In this document: in pieces, positions 53,591-62,464 of the stretch | Layout of the letters: every line of letters starts with the position of its first letter | Position numbering within the stretch: position 1 is the stretch's first letter | Source: Rhodobacteraceae bacterium SB2 | Lineage (GTDB): Bacteria > Pseudomonadota > Alphaproteobacteria > Rhodobacterales > Rhodobacteraceae | DNA: 64,000 nucleotides | Direction of reading: 5' to 3' | Assembly: GCA_001642945.1 (NCBI GenBank) | Contig: LGRT01000014.1 | Location: forward strand, 1-64,000 | The notes under the pieces: model-generated | What the model saw: the letters and a program-made list of their open reading frames with translations, nothing else | What the model was told of the DNA's origin: nothing | Database searches by the model: none | Translations under genes and position numbers: made by a program

Positions 53591-54158
53591 CGCTGTAAAC
53601 TATTCCATCAAAGGTGATACCGGCCAGATATCCTGTCTGGTTGAATATATGCGTGTGTATTTCACTTAACCGAGCTTGTGTGGTGACAACCTGCGTTTTT
53701 GAAACGCCTTGTGCGGCATAACTTACCGTGCCTAGAATTTCAAAATTCGTACCATTCAAAATTAATTTTAGCCGGTTCTGCGTCATTACATACGAAACTT
53801 GGCTATATTGTTGCCCCCCTATCTGCGGTCCAATATTTCCACCCGTCATTCGGACACGTGCGATCGCTTTTCGATCCTTTACAACAAATCCCTCTGAATA
53901 ATTTGCTCCGAATAGAAAGCCACCTTTCAAAGCTTTTGGAAACACGATTTGGGCAACCGATGCTTGCTCTAATGCACCGAGTGATGCGCTGTTTGCCCTA
54001 GCGGCGGCCAATGTTTCTATCGCAGTACGTTCCGAAACAGCGAAGCGTTGCTTTATATCTGATCCTGTTTGCTGCACGGTTTTTTCTATGTTGGTGCAGC
54101 CTGCCAAGATCAAAAGACAAGCCGCCGCAATACATGTTCGCAAATTTATGTAAGGCAT
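53574..54158 (-). CDS. SYLF/YSC84-like lipoprotein
   Basis: A 194-residue protein, start ATG 54158 (MPYINLRTCIAAACLLILAG), giving a lipoprotein signal with lipobox LAGC; ATG 54182 would add eight polar residues. The mature part contains AQIVFPKALKGGFLFGANYSEGFVVKDR, the SYLF lipid-binding pattern, then GGNIGPQIGGQQYSQVSYVMT. Bacterial members are envelope lipoproteins of unknown role. The gene stands among small orphan genes. Confidence 0.82.
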   Translation of the reverse strand: MPYINLRTCIAAACLLILAGCTNIEKTVQQTGSDIKQRFAVSERTAIETLAAARANSASLGALEQASVAQIVFPKALKGGFLFGANYSEGFVVKDRKAIARVRMTGGNIGPQIGGQQYSQVSYVMTQNRLKLILNGTNFEILGTVSYAAQGVSKTQVVTTQARLSEIHTHIFNQTGYLAGITFDGIVYSVIQRY

Positions 54159-54732
54159 GAGTATGTTTCTTTCTTCACTCAACAGATCCTATGGCTTACC
54201 CATGATAAAATGCTTGCCGCGATTGTCGTGGCTGCGATGACGGGTGCCTTTGTCGCTCAGCAGCGTTAATATTTTGGTTCAGAAAAAACAACCTCTCCCG
54301 TAAGATTGAAGCTTTCTCAGGTTTGAGCTGTTGTTACTGTAGCAGACCATTTTGAAAGCCTACCAAAAACAATGTCTGCGCCCGCTTAATTGCGATAAAT
54401 ATTTTATGTCACCTATGAAGTTTCATCTGCCTTAATAAGCTGACGCTGGATCGCCTCTTTTGAAAGCGCGCTGGATTTAGTTTTATGTTTCACAACCCAA
54501 AAACCTTAATCTTCTGCAGTTTGAAAATTAAATTGCAAAATGCGGGCAATGGATGAACGCATCCTCATTTTCCTTTTTTAGTTTTGCTGGAAATAGAAGA
54601 TATAGAAAGCTATCGATAAATGTGTGGATTGGGGGTGTCGCTTATAGGTATTCTGCTTATGATTGATCTCCAGAGTTTACCATCTTTTTTAAGACCAACA
54701 TTAGTAACGATTTCATCTCTATCTCTCCAACG
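54159..54732. other. Intergenic region
   Basis: About 570 AT-rich bases. The plus-strand frame 54069-54269 overlaps SYLF and lacks a site. A promoter for SYLF should lie at the left end. No hairpin, tRNA or conserved gene seen. Confidence 0.4.
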
Positions 54733-54948
54733 CTATTCAATACAAAAAGCATTTTCGTGAACGACCTCAGCTTTTAAATGCCAATCCCAATCTGGTTTGA
54801 CGGCTAGCTCGTTGATGATTTCACAATGTTCATCGCGGGTGGAAAGCTCAAGCTCTCGAACCATCATAAAATCTTCATGGTGAAGGTCCTGAAAAACTTG
54901 CGGATCATAGCTTTGAAAGCAAGCGCAAAGCTCGTCATGAATGCTCAT
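54733..54948 (-). CDS. Small SnoaL/NTF2-like protein (71 aa)
   Basis: MSIHDELCACFQSYDPQVFQ followed by DLHHEDFMMVRELELSTRDEH looks like the first half of a SnoaL/DUF4440 NTF2-like fold, which normally needs about 110-130 residues, so this is probably a shortened or fragmentary copy. AGGAG lies 7 bases before the ATG, so it is likely translated. Three cysteines and a C-terminal FCIE are unusual. Confidence 0.55.
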   Translation of the reverse strand: MSIHDELCACFQSYDPQVFQDLHHEDFMMVRELELSTRDEHCEIINELAVKPDWDWHLKAEVVHENAFCIE

Positions 54949-55595
54949 AGTGGTCTCCTATTCGATTAATGCTTTAAACCCTAAGCCAATGTATCCAAAA
55001 TAAAAGGATTACTCAGCAGGCTATACGCGAGTGACTGATCTCACCGATTGGTTGATGCCAGATAAAGCCGATGCTGCGCGCTTAGTGCATAAAATATCCA
55101 ACATAGGCCAGCGCATGCCTGCCAGCGGCGCTGCGCTTTTTGGTTGAGATAAAGCGCGCAGCTTTTGCAGTTTGGTCCAGCGCTTCATATCAGTCATCGG
55201 TGCGTCAAACCTAACAGAAACGTGTTTTCATGAATACGGTTTCGTGCCAGTTGCTACCTCTGTTTCAGGGATAAGCGATTTGCGTGTTAGAACGCGATAG
55301 CTGCGTGCTTTACATCTGAGCTATCATTCGGGCGGGCGTTTGTTTCAAAATTGCATGCTGCGGCCTTTGCAATAAGAAGACGCCAAAAGATTTTTTCGCG
55401 GCGTTCCAGCTCCGTCTTGTTTTCCTTGATGGTTTGGTGTTGCCGTAAAATACGTCCGAACGAAAATTCATAACGCCATGCAGAGCACTCTCTCTATTTC
55501 AACTGCTGCCAACGTAATGCCTGATCAGAGCTGTTCAACTGGATGCTCTTCCATCGCTTAAGATACTAAACGCAAAAGCCAGATTGATGCCTGTT
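54949..55595. other. Intergenic region with remnant-like frames
   Basis: About 650 bases. Short frames on both strands near 55030-55200 read protein-like for 38-58 residues (plus strand: VTDLTDWLMPDKADAARLVH) but have no ribosome sites and overlap each other, so they are not called. They may be decayed coding DNA. Nothing else is visible. Confidence 0.4.
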
Positions 55596-56933
55596 TCAAA
55601 GGGTGAATGTTTCTTTCAGGTCCAAGGCATGCTCCAAATTTAGAATGCGAGTATAAAGAGCGTTACGTTTTGCAGGGCTCCAACGGCGGGCGGTTAAGCT
55701 ATTATATTTTTCTTTTAAAGCGGCCTCAGAATAGGGATCTCGCCAATCCCCACGGTTGGTTTTTACACTGGCGCGATAGGTGCTTCCATCTTGCATCGTA
55801 ATGCAAATACTGGCTGGGCGATAATCGGGTAATTGCGCTGACATATCGGAATTTTCTTTAATTGATATTTTTGCAGCCAGATCCAATATTTTAGTCTTTT
55901 CAAGCATGTCTTGGGTAAAGCTCTGAATTTTTGAAGATCTATTGATTAAACTTGTGGCTACAGCAAAGGGAACAGAAAACCGTGCCGCCAGCATATTGCG
56001 TGGTTTAGGATCGGTCAGTTCGGCAGCCAGAAAATAGCTTTCAACATCGATATGTGCGATATTTTCGGGATTTTGAAGCTCTGAATATTGTTCCATCAAG
56101 AGCCAGAGCGCGTCTAAAGCTGCATGATTATAACGACAGCATGCGTGAAGCTTGAAATAGTTGCGGGTTACCTCAAATCGCGTTCCTAGCGCATCCAAAG
56201 CTGCGGCGGTATCAAAGCTGGAAGAAACAATATTGCCAAAAACAGAGCCGATTCCATCTTTTTCCCCACTGAAACCGGCTTGTAAAATTTGATACGCCAA
56301 ATGCGCCATTTGATTTGAAATACCAGTGTAAGAATTGCGAACCGTGCCACCTTCCAGCATGGTTTTTCGGCTGGTCGCCAAGCTGAAGCTTGAGGAAATA
56401 TTGATCAATTCGATAATTTTTTGTCTATCTAAGCGATTTAAGACGCCAATCGCGGAAGCAGCGCCGATAACGCCCCAGGTGCCATGCGGGTGCATATAGG
56501 GGTTCAGGTTCGTTGCAAGACCGATACGCGCGGCAATGTCATATCCAAGGATAAACGACTGAAGAAATTCTTGCCCTGTGACCGGCGCATCCGCGGTGTC
56601 GGAGGCGGCAAGCAATGCTGGGAAAACATGCATACCAGGATGCCCTCGTGCAAATTGATGACCTTCATCCATCTCAAGCGCGGTGCCCGCTGTTCCGTTC
56701 ATCAAGCTTGCCGATTGTGCATCGCTGAAGTTTGAGCCGCCTAAGATACGCGCGCATCCGTGGCGCATGATTGAGGTTTCCAGGGCTTGATTTTCGGCCT
56801 CAGCGCTGCCGCCTACAATGGCCGCAATGCAATCGGCTATAATCAGTTTTGCCCGTTTTACAGCCGGTTCAGGAATATCATCGAATTTTGTTTGCGTAAG
56901 GAAATCAGCAAAAGCGTGCAGGTGATTTGGCAT
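55596..56933 (-). CDS. MmgE/PrpD-family protein
   Basis: A 445-residue cytosolic enzyme of the 2-methylcitrate dehydratase / cis-aconitate decarboxylase fold. Conserved blocks are EMDEGHQFARGHPGMHVFPALLA, GYDIAARIG, HPHGTWGVIGAASAIGVL and LHACCRYNHAALDAL. Most members act on unknown carboxylic acids, so a methylcitrate role is not implied. Divergent from the ABC importer to its right across 143 bases, so probably part of the same catabolic locus. Confidence 0.88.
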   Translation of the reverse strand: MPNHLHAFADFLTQTKFDDIPEPAVKRAKLIIADCIAAIVGGSAEAENQALETSIMRHGCARILGGSNFSDAQSASLMNGTAGTALEMDEGHQFARGHPGMHVFPALLAASDTADAPVTGQEFLQSFILGYDIAARIGLATNLNPYMHPHGTWGVIGAASAIGVLNRLDRQKIIELINISSSFSLATSRKTMLEGGTVRNSYTGISNQMAHLAYQILQAGFSGEKDGIGSVFGNIVSSSFDTAAALDALGTRFEVTRNYFKLHACCRYNHAALDALWLLMEQYSELQNPENIAHIDVESYFLAAELTDPKPRNMLAARFSVPFAVATSLINRSSKIQSFTQDMLEKTKILDLAAKISIKENSDMSAQLPDYRPASICITMQDGSTYRASVKTNRGDWRDPYSEAALKEKYNSLTARRWSPAKRNALYTRILNLEHALDLKETFTL

Positions 56934-57035
56934 AAGTTTGTTCCAACTTTACAAATTTGATTATCTGCGTTGCGTGCTATTTTATCATTATTGTTTGGAC
57001 ACAAGAAGAGTTTTACGTGTTTAATCAAAGTATAA

Positions 57036-57052
57036 GGGCCAAGTAATGGCCC
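57036..57052 (+). promoter_or_regulatory. Inverted repeat in the divergent MmgE / ABC control region
   Basis: GGGCCA-AGTAA-TGGCCC, perfect 6-5-6, 24 bases before the binding-protein start. A TTGT-N6-ACAA element (56991-57004) sits further up and could suit a GntR-type regulator, though none is encoded nearby. Confidence 0.4.
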
Positions 57053-57076
57053 ATGTAAAACCGACAGGAGGGTTTA

Positions 57077-58306
57077 ATGACTAAATCAAAGGATTTATTT
57101 ACAGGCTCGCGCCGTAAATTTATGAAAGGGGCCTCGGCAACATTTGCACTTGCCGCAGCAGGTTTATCAGCTCCACAAATCGCGCGTGCCGCTGGTGCCG
57201 TTAAAATTGGCTTGATCCATCCCGCAACGGGCTGGGCTGCTTATCCGGCCGCACAATTGCGCTATGGTGCGCAAATGGCCATTGCCGATCTCAACGCCGC
57301 GGGCGGGATAAGATCTATGGGCGGTGCGGCATTAGAAGCGGTTTTGGGAGATTCGCAGACAAAACCAGAGATCGGCGCCGCCGAAGTTGAAAAAATGAAC
57401 GAGGCAGGCGTGCACGCCATTCAAGGCTGTTATCAATCAGCCGTTGGACTTGCGGCCTCTGCAGCGGCGGCCAAATATAATATACCGTTCTCGGTTGATG
57501 TTGGTGTTTCGGATAAATTGGTGCAGCGCGGTCTGAGCAATGTCTTTAGAATGGCGGATGGATATGGCCGGATTGCGGCAGATGCATCCGTTAATCTTGC
57601 CGAGATTAACAAAGCCGCAGGCTCACCTGCCAAAACGGTTGCAATCGTGCATGAGGAATCAGAATTTGGTACAGGAACAGCCAAACTGGTGACCAAAGCC
57701 CTTGCCAGTCATGGTTTGGAGGTGATTGAAACAATCAAACATGCCAATCCAACGCGAAATTTTGATAATATCGCATTGCGGTTAAAATCGGCCAAGCCGG
57801 ATATCATCATGCCGATCAATTATCCTGGTGAATATATCCTACTTGCGAAAACCTTGCGTCAACAGCGGGTTGATTTTATGGCTAGCTATTCTGTGCTTGG
57901 AGGCGGTTTTAACTTCAAGTTTGTGGATGAAATGCCTCAAATTGCAGAAAATATGATCGATGTGAACCATTGGTACGATCCGAGCTCGGCATCGGGGCAA
58001 CAGATGCGTGCGCGCACCGAGGCAGATGGTAAGTATTTCACCTTCGAGGTGTATTGCGCTTACATGTCAATCATGTTCCTTGCCGATGGATTTGAGCGTG
58101 CAGGCTCCACCGATAAAGAGGCTGTGAATGCAGCTTTGGCAAGCTCAACGCTGGATATTGATTTTATGCCCTATGGATCGACCAAAATGGTTGATGGTCA
58201 AAATATGGGTTCGCGCGCGGTGGCCATTCAAGCGCAGAAGGGCGATGTGCAAATCATCGCGCCCTCTGAATACGCGTCCGCCTCTGCGGTTTTCCCGCGT
58301 AGTTAA
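57077..58306 (+). CDS. HAAT-family ABC substrate-binding protein, Tat-exported
   Basis: A 409-residue binding protein. The N-terminus has a Tat signal: SRRKFMKGASATFALAAAGLS, ending near IARA, unlike the Sec signal of the other HAAT binding protein in the window. The mature part starts VKIGLIHPATGWAAYPAAQLRYGAQMAIADLN. EESEFGTGTAKLVTKAL and NYPGEYILLAKTL are type I binding-protein elements. Ligand unknown; neighbours suggest an organic acid or amide. GGAGGG precedes the ATG. Confidence 0.88.
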   Translation: MTKSKDLFTGSRRKFMKGASATFALAAAGLSAPQIARAAGAVKIGLIHPATGWAAYPAAQLRYGAQMAIADLNAAGGIRSMGGAALEAVLGDSQTKPEIGAAEVEKMNEAGVHAIQGCYQSAVGLAASAAAAKYNIPFSVDVGVSDKLVQRGLSNVFRMADGYGRIAADASVNLAEINKAAGSPAKTVAIVHEESEFGTGTAKLVTKALASHGLEVIETIKHANPTRNFDNIALRLKSAKPDIIMPINYPGEYILLAKTLRQQRVDFMASYSVLGGGFNFKFVDEMPQIAENMIDVNHWYDPSSASGQQMRARTEADGKYFTFEVYCAYMSIMFLADGFERAGSTDKEAVNAALASSTLDIDFMPYGSTKMVDGQNMGSRAVAIQAQKGDVQIIAPSEYASASAVFPRS

Positions 58307-58322
58307 AAGAGTGGTATGAAAT

Positions 58323-58356
58323 GGGGGCAGCCTTTTGTGAATTAAAGGCTGCCCCC
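58323..58356 (+). promoter_or_regulatory. Perfect 13-bp hairpin between binding-protein and permease genes
   Basis: GGGGGCAGCCTTT (58323-58335) and AAAGGCTGCCCCC (58344-58356) pair fully with an 8-base loop. No T-run follows. It begins 16 bases after the stop and lies 34 bases before livH. Same place and character as the hairpin at 9758-9787. Confidence 0.75.
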
Positions 58357-58390
58357 TCCACAACAAACCGTCATCGAGCAAAGAAATTAG

Positions 58391-59269
58391 ATGTTATCAA
58401 CCAGTCTTTCACTGCTTCCAGCAGGCATCATCAATGGGTTTATGTTTGGCGCTATTTACGCGCTGGTCGCTTTGGGCTTAACGCTGATTTACGGTGTGCT
58501 GCACATTATTAACTTCGCCCATGGTGCGATGTTGATGCTGGCGCTGTATTCCGCTTATTTTCTGTTTAAAATCTTGAATATCGATCCTTACGTGGCGATC
58601 CTTATTGTGACGCCGGCGAGCTTTGTTTTTGGCTATGTCATTTATCGATGGGGAATCGGGAAGCTTTCCGGCGGCAAAGATCAAAATATCCTGCTGATCA
58701 CGCTGGGTTTATCGATTATACTTGAAAACGCAGCGTTGTTTTTCTTCACAGGTGATCAACAAACGATAAGCCTTTCTTACAGTTATGACTCGCTCGATTT
58801 AGGGTTCTTGTATTTGTCATATCCCAAGTTGATTTCTTTCATTGCCTCGCTTGTGATCTGTGGATTGCTTTGGATGTTGATGACCCTCACAGATTTGGGA
58901 AAGGCAATACGCGCTGTTGCGAAACAGCGCGAGGGCGCCCGATTGGTTGGGATAGATGTCGAGCATGTTTTTGCCGTTACATTCGGCATTGGTATTGCAT
59001 GTTTGGGCGCTGCCGGTTGCATGTTGCTGCCAATTTTCTACGTAGATCCCTATACCGGAAACGTCTTTGTCATTATCGCTTTTACCATCGTTGTTTTGGG
59101 GGGTATGGGCAGTATCGTTGGGGCTTTGCTCGGCGGTTTTATTATTGGAATAACCGAATCTGTAGGGGGGCTGCTTCTGGGTGAAAGCCTTGGGCAGATT
59201 GGAATTTCTCTTATCTTTATCTTGATCCTAATTTTTAGACCGACAGGTATTTTTGGGAGCAAGGCATGA
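58391..59269 (+). CDS. livH: HAAT-family ABC permease (LivH)
   Basis: A 292-residue permease. GLTLIYGVLHIINFAHGAMLML is the LivH start block and VLGGMGSIVGALLGGFIIG the ATPase-facing loop; it ends RPTGIFGSKA, as LivH does. About eight membrane segments. Its stop overlaps the livM start (ATGA). Confidence 0.91.
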   Translation: MLSTSLSLLPAGIINGFMFGAIYALVALGLTLIYGVLHIINFAHGAMLMLALYSAYFLFKILNIDPYVAILIVTPASFVFGYVIYRWGIGKLSGGKDQNILLITLGLSIILENAALFFFTGDQQTISLSYSYDSLDLGFLYLSYPKLISFIASLVICGLLWMLMTLTDLGKAIRAVAKQREGARLVGIDVEHVFAVTFGIGIACLGAAGCMLLPIFYVDPYTGNVFVIIAFTIVVLGGMGSIVGALLGGFIIGITESVGGLLLGESLGQIGISLIFILILIFRPTGIFGSKA

Positions 59270-60234
59270 GTTTTAACGCCAAAAATACATTGCTGTTCGG
59301 GTTGGCTCTGCTGGCAGCGGCGCTTGCGCCAGTTGGCATCTCGAGCAAATTTTACCTCGATGTTCTGACGCTGATTTTCTTTACCGCCTATATCGGGCAG
59401 TCTTGGAATATTTTAGGGGGGTATGCAGGTCAGTTTTCTTTTGGTGGTGTCATGTTCTTTGGAACCGGGGCGTATACATCTTCCATTCTTCTGGTCACGT
59501 TTGGTATTCCGCCGCTTATTGGTATTTTTGTGGCGGTTTTAATGGGGGCATTTTTAGGGTTTCTAGTCGGATATTTAAGTTTCCGATCAGGCCTGCGCGG
59601 CTCGTATTTTGCGTTGATCACGCTGGCTTTCGCCGAGCTTTTGCGCGTTTTGGCAAATTCGGTTGAATTTACGGGCGGAGGTGTTGGGCTTTTCCTCACC
59701 TATGCGCCCGGGTTGATGAATTTGCAATTTGTGTCTCCCACGGGGTTTTACTATTTCTCGCTTTTCTTATTGGTGATTTCTTTGGCAATTGCCCTGTGGT
59801 TGGAACGGTCACGTTTTGGCGCGCAGCTTATTGCGATCCGGGAGAATGAAGAGGCCGCGGAAGCTTTGGGCATTGATACGCTTAAATGCAAGCTCTATGC
59901 GATTATGATTATGGGGGGTATGGGCGGCGCCGCGGGAACATTTTATGCCCAGAAATATTTATATATTGACCCGCCAATTTCCTATTCTATCGCCTTATCG
60001 GTTGAAATGTTACTTGTAAGCATCGTGGGGGGGCTGGGCACAGTGTTTGGCCCGCTTATCGGATCAGTTGTGTTGCATGTTGTGAACGAAGTTGCCCGGC
60101 ATTTTATTGACACCCCGGGTTTGAGTCTGATCGTTTACGGTGTGATTTTGATTTTTATCATCTCGTATCTTCCAAACGGCTTGGTAGGGCTTTTTCGCAG
60201 AAGCCGCGGCAAAAAGGAGGATGGTGGTGCTTGA
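59266..60234 (+). CDS. livM: HAAT-family ABC permease (LivM)
   Basis: A 322-residue permease with GQSWNILGGYAGQFSFGGVMFFGTGAY, the LivM family block, and GGLGTVFGPLIGSVVLH near the end. The C-terminal FRRSRGKKEDGGA is basic and cytosolic. The tail overlaps the start of livG. Confidence 0.91.
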   Translation: MSFNAKNTLLFGLALLAAALAPVGISSKFYLDVLTLIFFTAYIGQSWNILGGYAGQFSFGGVMFFGTGAYTSSILLVTFGIPPLIGIFVAVLMGAFLGFLVGYLSFRSGLRGSYFALITLAFAELLRVLANSVEFTGGGVGLFLTYAPGLMNLQFVSPTGFYYFSLFLLVISLAIALWLERSRFGAQLIAIRENEEAAEALGIDTLKCKLYAIMIMGGMGGAAGTFYAQKYLYIDPPISYSIALSVEMLLVSIVGGLGTVFGPLIGSVVLHVVNEVARHFIDTPGLSLIVYGVILIFIISYLPNGLVGLFRRSRGKKEDGGA

Positions 60235-60967
60235 GGTAAAGCAACTTACAAAACGCTTCGGTGGTTTGATCGCCGTTTCCGAGGTAGATTTATCGGTGGT
60301 AGAAGGTGAGATCGTATCTTTGATTGGGCCCAATGGTGCAGGCAAAACCACATTATTCGCCAGTATTGCAGGTTTCTTGAAGCCCGATGGCGGTGACGTG
60401 CAGCTGAATGGGCGGTCGATTTTAAATCTGAAACCGCATAAAATCTGCCAGAGAGGCATGGTGCGAACGTTTCAAATTACCCAGCCATTCGCGGCGTTGA
60501 ATACGCTTGAGAATATTATGGTTGGGGCCTATTCTCGAACCGGTGATAAAGCCTTAGCGCAGCGTGAGGCGGAACGCGTGGCTGACATTGTTGGCATGAC
60601 CTCGCAACTGCATCAAAAAGCAGATGGTTTGACCGTTGCGGCCCGCAAACGCCTGGAACTGGCGCGGGCCTTAGCCACCAAACCTAAGCTGCTTCTGCTT
60701 GATGAGGTTATGGCGGGCCTTAATCCGACGGAGATCGACGAAATTGTCGACGTCATTAAGGGTATTCGCGATACAGGCGTGACGATTTTTTTAATCGAGC
60801 ATGTGATGAAAGCGGTCGTGAACTTATCGGATAGAACATATGTTTTGAATGATGGAAAACTGATTGCGCAGGGCACGCCAGAATCGGTGGCATCGAACCC
60901 AACCGTTATTGAGGCCTATCTGGGCCATGGGGCGGCCGCGGCGATGGCTGGCGAGGGTGCAGCATGA
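60227..60967 (+). CDS. livG: HAAT-family ABC ATPase (LivG)
   Basis: ATPase of 246 residues. AGGAGG at 60215-60220 directly abuts the ATG at 60221, too close to serve it; GTG 60227 sits 6 bases away and is the more likely start. Walker A GPNGAGKTT, Walker B LLLLDEVMAGLN and the switch LIEHVMKAV are complete. The signature reads LTVAARKRLELARAL, a changed LSxGQ as often in LivG. C-terminus EAYLGHG followed by an alanine-rich tail. Confidence 0.89.
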   Translation: MLEVKQLTKRFGGLIAVSEVDLSVVEGEIVSLIGPNGAGKTTLFASIAGFLKPDGGDVQLNGRSILNLKPHKICQRGMVRTFQITQPFAALNTLENIMVGAYSRTGDKALAQREAERVADIVGMTSQLHQKADGLTVAARKRLELARALATKPKLLLLDEVMAGLNPTEIDEIVDVIKGIRDTGVTIFLIEHVMKAVVNLSDRTYVLNDGKLIAQGTPESVASNPTVIEAYLGHGAAAAMAGEGAA

Positions 60968-61665
60968 TCAGGATTGAAGGTTTAAACGCAGGCTACGGCC
61001 CGCTGCAGGTGTTGCGCGATATCACGCTTGATGTGGGTGAGGGGGAAATTGTCGCGGTTCTGGGCAGCAATGGTGTTGGAAAAACCACTCTGAACAACAC
61101 ACTTTCGGGCTTGATCAAACCAAGCTCTGGTTCGATCTATTTCGATGATGTTTTAATCTCGGGGCGCGACCCGGTTGAGATCGTTGATATGGGCCTGATA
61201 CATGTCCCCGAGGGGCGCAAGTTATTTCCCAACCTATCCGTAAAAGAAAACCTCGAATTAGGCAGTTATCGACGGGGCAAGCCCAATCGGGCCAGCAATC
61301 TTGAGCGGGTTCTGGGTGTTTTCCCTAAACTCAAAGAGCGCCTATTCCAAACCGCGGGTACGCTTTCGGGGGGCGAACAGCAGATGGTTGCCATAGCGCG
61401 CGGTCTGATGGGAGAGCCGCGCGTGCTGCTATTGGATGAGCCATCTTTGGGCCTTTCTCCTTTATTGGTAGAGCAGATGTTCACATTGATAAAACAGATC
61501 AATGAAAGCGGTCTCGCCGTGATATTGGTGGAGCAGAATGTCATTCAATCGCTTGCGATTGCAAATCGGGCTTATGTGATTGCAGAGGGTACGGTCGCTA
61601 TGTCCGGCCCTGCTGCTGACTTACGCGAAAACAGTGATTTGAAAAGGTCATATTTGGGCTTGTAA
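60964..61665 (+). CDS. livF: HAAT-family ABC ATPase (LivF)
   Basis: A 233-residue ATPase. Walker A GSNGVGKTT, signature LSGGEQQMVAIARGL, Walker B VLLLDEPSLGLSP and the normal LivF switch LVEQN (unlike the other LivF in the window). Overlaps livG by ATGA. Ends one base before the convergent SDR gene. Confidence 0.91.
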   Translation: MIRIEGLNAGYGPLQVLRDITLDVGEGEIVAVLGSNGVGKTTLNNTLSGLIKPSSGSIYFDDVLISGRDPVEIVDMGLIHVPEGRKLFPNLSVKENLELGSYRRGKPNRASNLERVLGVFPKLKERLFQTAGTLSGGEQQMVAIARGLMGEPRVLLLDEPSLGLSPLLVEQMFTLIKQINESGLAVILVEQNVIQSLAIANRAYVIAEGTVAMSGPAADLRENSDLKRSYLGL

Positions 61666-61666
61666 G

Positions 61667-62407
61667 TCATTGCGCGGTGAACCCGCCATCTGCCACAATC
61701 ACCTGACCGGTTATGAAAGAGGCCGCGTCGGAAAGTAAAAATGCCGCCAGGTTGGCGATTTCTTCGGCGCGTCCAAAACGGCCCAAAGGTATTGCTTGCG
61801 TCAAGGCTTCGAAGCGGGATTTGTTGGCGCGCGTCGCGGCTGTCATATCAGTTGCGATTGGGCCCGGTGCAATGGCATTTACGCGTATGTTATCTGGCGC
61901 AAGCTCAAGCGCCATCGCTCGGGCCAAACCATTAATTGCAGATTTTGAGGCGGCATATGCCGCTGCATTTTTATGCCCGACGAGGCCAATTTGACTTGAG
62001 ATCATAACAATAGCGCTTGCTTTATTTTGGCGCAAATAGGGAATAGCGCATTTGGCAAGCTGAAAGCTCGCATTCAAATTCACATCCAGAATGCGGGCCC
62101 AATCTGGCGGGCTGGTCTCTTCGCTGCGCAGCAGTTTAATCATACCAGCTGAAGATAAAATCCCGTCTAGGCCCTGGGATGCCTCTGCGGCTTGCCGTAT
62201 CGCGCTGTGCAATGCGTTTTGATCGGTGACGTCCAGCTCAAAGCAGTGACCAGCAGAGACTATCGGCGCAACTGCGTCACGTTGTGCCTTGTTGAAAACA
62301 GTCCCTGAAACATGCGCGCCAAGGCTTTTGGCAAGGCGCGCGCTGGCAAGGCCGATGCCACTTCCCATCCCGGTTATAAACAGACGTCTATTGACAAGCG
62401 ATATCAT
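61667..62407 (-). CDS. Short-chain dehydrogenase/reductase
   Basis: A 246-residue NAD(P) oxidoreductase. ATG 62407 (MISLVNRRLFITGMGSGIGL) has AGGA 8 bases upstream; the frame runs back to 62473 without support. TGMGSGIG is the nucleotide loop, SSAGM the NAG element, ISSQIG the catalytic serine and YAASK the Tyr-Lys pair. Likely oxidises a hydroxy acid in the locus. Divergent from the racemase-like gene across 57 bases. Confidence 0.89.
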   Translation of the reverse strand: MISLVNRRLFITGMGSGIGLASARLAKSLGAHVSGTVFNKAQRDAVAPIVSAGHCFELDVTDQNALHSAIRQAAEASQGLDGILSSAGMIKLLRSEETSPPDWARILDVNLNASFQLAKCAIPYLRQNKASAIVMISSQIGLVGHKNAAAYAASKSAINGLARAMALELAPDNIRVNAIAPGPIATDMTAATRANKSRFEALTQAIPLGRFGRAEEIANLAAFLLSDAASFITGQVIVADGGFTAQ

Positions 62408-62464
62408 TGGTGGCGTCCTAGATCGAGTAAAGCCTGTAGAAGAGTTGCACAGTGGTATGAATAT

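Noticed and set aside
55020-55200. Short protein-like frames on both strands
   Set aside because: Under 60 residues, overlapping each other, no start signals or similarity.
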